From: Fibrobacter sp. UWR2
GTDB lineage: Bacteria > Fibrobacterota > Fibrobacteria > Fibrobacterales > Fibrobacteraceae
Direction of reading: 5' to 3'
Length of the DNA: 64,000 nucleotides
Assembly: GCF_002210285.1 (NCBI RefSeq)
Contig: NZ_MWQE01000001.1
Location: forward strand, 868,001 to 932,000
A program made the translations under genes and the position numbers. Under the pieces are notes generated by a model, which ran no database searches, had not been told where the DNA came from, and saw only the letters and a program-made list of their open reading frames with translations. Each line of letters begins with the position of its first letter. Within the stretch, counting starts at the first letter, position 1. This document shows, piece by piece, positions 61,325 to 64,000 of the stretch.

Positions 61325-62133
61325 TGGCCGATAACGGACAGATGAATTTCTTCGACCAGCTGGGGCTCCCTCTTGAGGAGCCTATCGGCCCCGATCCGGC
61401 ACTTGCCCGCAAGATGTCGAAGTGTTCCGCGAACGGCCTCGTGCATTTCAAGTATAACCCGCGCATGAAACGCAGCATAAGGTGCAAGGCGAACTTCCTG
61501 TTCGGGCATCCGGAGGTCTTGCTGCCCGAATACATGGCGGCGCCCGAGTTTGCCGCGGCACGTGAACTTGCTGCCGAGTGGGCCGAACATGCCGTAAAGC
61601 GCAAGACCAAGAAAAACAAGGAAATTGTCAAGGACCTGGTGGCGCGCTTTTGGACCGTGGTAGACCAGGTGCTTGTCGACAAGGGGCGCGCTCCGCTCGA
61701 GAGCGGGGGGAGGCTACCGCCCATAAGGCCGAAGGGCAAGTACTTTAATCTTGACGATGTGCTAGAGGCGATTAACCACACGTATTTCGAGGATTCCCTG
61801 CAGTGCCGCATTACGTGGAGTAACCGTGTGGGTGGGCTAAGTTACCATTCCATGCGCAAGGACCCGCTGACGGGCGAGGAATTCCACCTGATAAGCATAA
61901 GCAAGGGGTACGATGCCGCGAACTGCCCGCTCTATGCGGTTGCAGGAGTGGTGTACCATGAATGCCTGCATGTCGTGATTCCTGTCGAGGAGAAGAACGG
62001 CAGGCGCGTTGTCCACGGGCGCGTCTTTAGGCAGCGCGAACGTCAGTATATCTATTACGACGAGTGGATCAAGTGGCACAAGGAAGTGCTGCCCAGGAAT
62101 ATCCGGGCGATGCACCGCCATAAGGAACTCTAG
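61324..62133 (+). CDS. SprT-like zinc metallopeptidase-domain protein
   Basis: The 269-residue protein has a C-terminal SprT-like domain: FNLDDVLEAINHTYFEDSLQCRITWSNRVGG, ISISKGYD, then VVYHECLHVVIPV with HExxH at 212-216 and a downstream histidine region RRVVHGRVFRQRERQYIYYDEWIKWHKE. The N-terminal 110 residues are Lys/Arg rich and unassigned. Eukaryotic SprT proteins cleave DNA-protein crosslinks; bacterial members are poorly known. Translation is coupled to the YkgJ gene, and the 3' end overlaps the convergent ywlG-like gene by 4 bases. Confidence 0.78.
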   Translation: MADNGQMNFFDQLGLPLEEPIGPDPALARKMSKCSANGLVHFKYNPRMKRSIRCKANFLFGHPEVLLPEYMAAPEFAAARELAAEWAEHAVKRKTKKNKEIVKDLVARFWTVVDQVLVDKGRAPLESGGRLPPIRPKGKYFNLDDVLEAINHTYFEDSLQCRITWSNRVGGLSYHSMRKDPLTGEEFHLISISKGYDAANCPLYAVAGVVYHECLHVVIPVEEKNGRRVVHGRVFRQRERQYIYYDEWIKWHKEVLPRNIRAMHRHKEL

Positions 62134-62729
62134 AATTTCGGATAGCCGTCCTTGAGGCGCTCGTCGTAGACGGCGCGTTCACCGCCGATAAACTTCGGGC
62201 GGGTGCGGGCGGCGATAACGGATGCCTGCCCGATGGTCTTCTGCAAAAGGCGGAGGGGGACAGCGACTTCTTTCAGGTGCATCCCGATGAGGGTGCCGCC
62301 GATGTCGAGGCCCGCATCGGCCCTGATATGCTCGATGGCTACTGGATTCCTGAATGCCTTGTAGCAGGCGGTGGCAAACGACCCGCCTGCCTTGGGCTGC
62401 GGGACAACGTTCACGATGTCGGCATTCGGAACGGCCTCGTGCTCGATGATGATGGCCCGGTTCAGGTGCTCGCAGCACTGTGCGGCGATGTAGATGCCGC
62501 GCGGTGCGAATACGCCCTGGAGCGCTTCGAAAATGGCCTTGCCGGCCTCGGGTACGGAATGGCTCCCGAGCTTTTGCCCGAGCGTCTCGCTGGTACTGCA
62601 GCCGATGACCACGATTTGGCCTTTTCCGAGGTGTGCTGCTTCTACGAGTTCTTCAGCAATGCGTTTTGCGTCGCCTTGGATCTGTTCCAGGATGCTTTTG
62701 TCGTCAATTTCGTAAGTTATGCCCGCCAT
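62130..62729 (-). CDS. YwlG/TIGR01440 family protein
   Basis: The 199-residue cytoplasmic protein has the family patterns VVIGCSTSETLGQKLGSHSVPEAG, IAAQCCEHLNRAIIIEHEAV, VVPQPKAGGSFATACYKAF and DIGGTLIGMHLKEVAVPLR. In Bacillus the homologue ywlG lies between ywlF/rpiB-type genes and glyA; its biochemical role is not established. AAGGAG precedes the ATG. It diverges from the radical SAM gene across a 125-base AT-rich region. Confidence 0.9.
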   Translation of the reverse strand: MAGITYEIDDKSILEQIQGDAKRIAEELVEAAHLGKGQIVVIGCSTSETLGQKLGSHSVPEAGKAIFEALQGVFAPRGIYIAAQCCEHLNRAIIIEHEAVPNADIVNVVPQPKAGGSFATACYKAFRNPVAIEHIRADAGLDIGGTLIGMHLKEVAVPLRLLQKTIGQASVIAARTRPKFIGGERAVYDERLKDGYPKF

Positions 62730-62854
62730 CTTAGGCTCCTTTTTTGTTTCGCAATAAAAGATAGGTAAAAATTGTGAGGATGATGCTTGCTTTTTTGTTC
62801 ACTATGTGTTATATTTATACTGCACAAAGGTTCAAGTGAATAAATGAGTATAGT

Positions 62855-64000
62855 ATGGATGTCCGTGAAAAGCTGAATATTCTTTCTGCCGCCGCCAAGT
62901 ACGATGTTTCGTGTACATCGAGCGGTTCGCGTCGTTCTGCACCGCCGCGAGGCCTGGGCGATGCTTGCCCAGCTGGTATTTGCCACACGTGGTCTTCGGA
63001 CGGGCGCTGCGTTTCGCTCCTGAAAATACTGCTTTCGAATGCCTGCAAGTACGACTGCGCGTACTGCGCGAACCGCCGGAGCAACGATATCCCGCGGGCG
63101 ACATTCACCCCGAAGGAGGTTATAGACCTCACGCTGGAATTTTACCGCCGTAACTATATTGAGGGCCTGTTCCTGAGTTCTGCGGTGGTGGGCTCGCCGG
63201 ATACCACGATGGAGAGGCTCGTAAGGGTGGCGAAGGAACTGCGCAGGGTCCACAGGTTCGGCGGATATATCCACCTGAAAAGCATTCCGGGGGCATCCGA
63301 GGCGCTGCTACACGAGGCGGGGCTCTATGCAGATCGCACCAGCGTGAATATCGAGGTCCCGTCGGAGCGGTCGCTTACATACCTCGCGCCCGAGAAAAAC
63401 TACGCCTCCGTGTACGCTCCGATGAATTACTTTGCCGAACGCAAGATTGAATATTCGGCGGGCCGTATCGGGCGCTACACCCCGAATTTCTTGCCTGCGG
63501 GGCAGAGCACGCAGATGATCGTGGGAGCCTCGGGCGAGAGCGACTTGCAGATTCTTACACTGTCGGCGGGGTTCTACAAGCAGCAGCGCCTGAAGCGAGT
63601 GTACTTCTCGGGATACGTGCCAGTCAATGCCGACAAGCGCCTGCCTGCCTTGACCACCAAGCCGCCTCTGGTGCGCGAACACCGGCTTTACCAGGCGGAC
63701 TGGCTCATGCGCTTCTACAAGTTCGACTACGACGAGATTCTCGACGCGAAGCACCCGAACCTGGACCTGAATCTCGACCCGAAGGCGGGCTGGGCGCTGA
63801 GGCATCCGGAGTTCTTCCCGGTTGACCTTCAGACGGCGGACTACGAGATGATTCTGCGGGTTCCCGGTATCGGCGTAAAGTCGGCGCAACTTATAGTCTC
63901 GAGCCGCAGGTACTGCAAGATACGCCTAGAAACCCTCAAGAAGATGGGTGTCGTCCTCAAGCGGGCGAAATACTTCATCTACCATCCCGACATACCCGCG
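62855..64000 (+). CDS. Radical SAM protein of the putative DNA modification/repair type (partial)
   Basis: Open from ATG 62855 to the window end (382 codons, no stop). The start of the protein is MDVREKLNILSAAAKYDVSC, and the iron-sulfur motif CxxxCxxC is CKYDCAYC (Cys64, 68, 71). Further conserved stretches are FLSSAVVGSPDTTMERL, SVNIEVPSERSLTYLAPEK, MIVGASGESD and YYFSGYVPV-like YFSGYVPVNADKRLP. A helix-hairpin-helix DNA-binding motif LRVPGIGVKSAQLI lies near residue 335. This combination matches the TIGR03916-type family, normally next to a UDG-like partner gene, which would be beyond the window end. Confidence 0.85.
   Translation, partial: MDVREKLNILSAAAKYDVSCTSSGSRRSAPPRGLGDACPAGICHTWSSDGRCVSLLKILLSNACKYDCAYCANRRSNDIPRATFTPKEVIDLTLEFYRRNYIEGLFLSSAVVGSPDTTMERLVRVAKELRRVHRFGGYIHLKSIPGASEALLHEAGLYADRTSVNIEVPSERSLTYLAPEKNYASVYAPMNYFAERKIEYSAGRIGRYTPNFLPAGQSTQMIVGASGESDLQILTLSAGFYKQQRLKRVYFSGYVPVNADKRLPALTTKPPLVREHRLYQADWLMRFYKFDYDEILDAKHPNLDLNLDPKAGWALRHPEFFPVDLQTADYEMILRVPGIGVKSAQLIVSSRRYCKIRLETLKKMGVVLKRAKYFIYHPDIPA

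Overview
The window reads as a chromosomal segment of a Fibrobacter-like bacterium (phylum Fibrobacterota). The main pointers are a secreted protein with two copies of the Fibrobacter major paralogous (FISUMP) domain at 16844-17848, a glycoside hydrolase family 9 gene, many short lipoproteins and outer-membrane beta-barrels of the kind common in that genus, promoters with TATATT-like -10 boxes, and a LexA-like box upstream of recA resembling the motif published for Fibrobacter succinogenes. By eye it is more GC-rich than F. succinogenes S85, so another species or an uncultured relative is likely. No phage, transposase, plasmid or CRISPR genes were seen. Coding density is high.

Layout. 1-11 kb: ftsE, a GH9 cellulase-type enzyme, helicase hrpB carrying two in-frame palindromic repeat insertions, an Omp85-type barrel, pyrophosphatase, metF, a lipoprotein and rsmE. 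11-22 kb: HAD phosphatase, a large YfhO-like membrane protein, a previously uncalled 36-residue membrane protein, an ArsR-methyltransferase fusion, PAP2 phosphatase, a FISUMP + CAP-domain lipoprotein pair, divergent porin and OmpA genes, cvfB and a DUF5662-type gene. 22-37 kb: an XRE regulator, groES-groEL behind a sequence matching a sigma-54 promoter, tgt, a porin-like protein, tRNA-Leu(GAG), murD, secG, tpiA, cinA-recA, and a structured RNA that is probably SRP RNA (4.5S). 37-51 kb is dominated by two tandem giant secreted paralogues (about 1789 and 2728 residues). Each has a signal peptide, a beta-rich N-terminal domain, a Calx-beta-like domain, a run of cadherin-like repeats and a conserved C-terminal module. 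51-64 kb: nfo, tRNA-Asn, an algI-type MBOAT gene, scpB-mutS, an HD-domain protein, a TPR lipoprotein/beta-barrel operon, a YkgJ/SprT-like pair, a YwlG-like gene and a radical SAM DNA-repair-type gene cut by the window end.

How parts work together. DNA maintenance is well represented (recA, cinA, mutS, nfo, scpB, hrpB, the radical SAM gene). So is the cell envelope: the giant cadherin proteins, Omp85 and porin barrels, the OmpA lipid/peptidoglycan anchor, lipoproteins, murD, secG and algI. The giant pair is the most distinctive locus and probably forms a calcium-dependent surface adhesion or matrix system. The most unusual nucleotide-level signal is a dispersed palindromic repeat with conserved GTCAT/ATCTCC ends and compensating stem arms. 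It lies between genes at two places and inside the hrpB reading frame at two others.

Starts were chosen by ribosome-binding site, signal peptide and family length. No database search was possible, so family names rest on recognised motifs.
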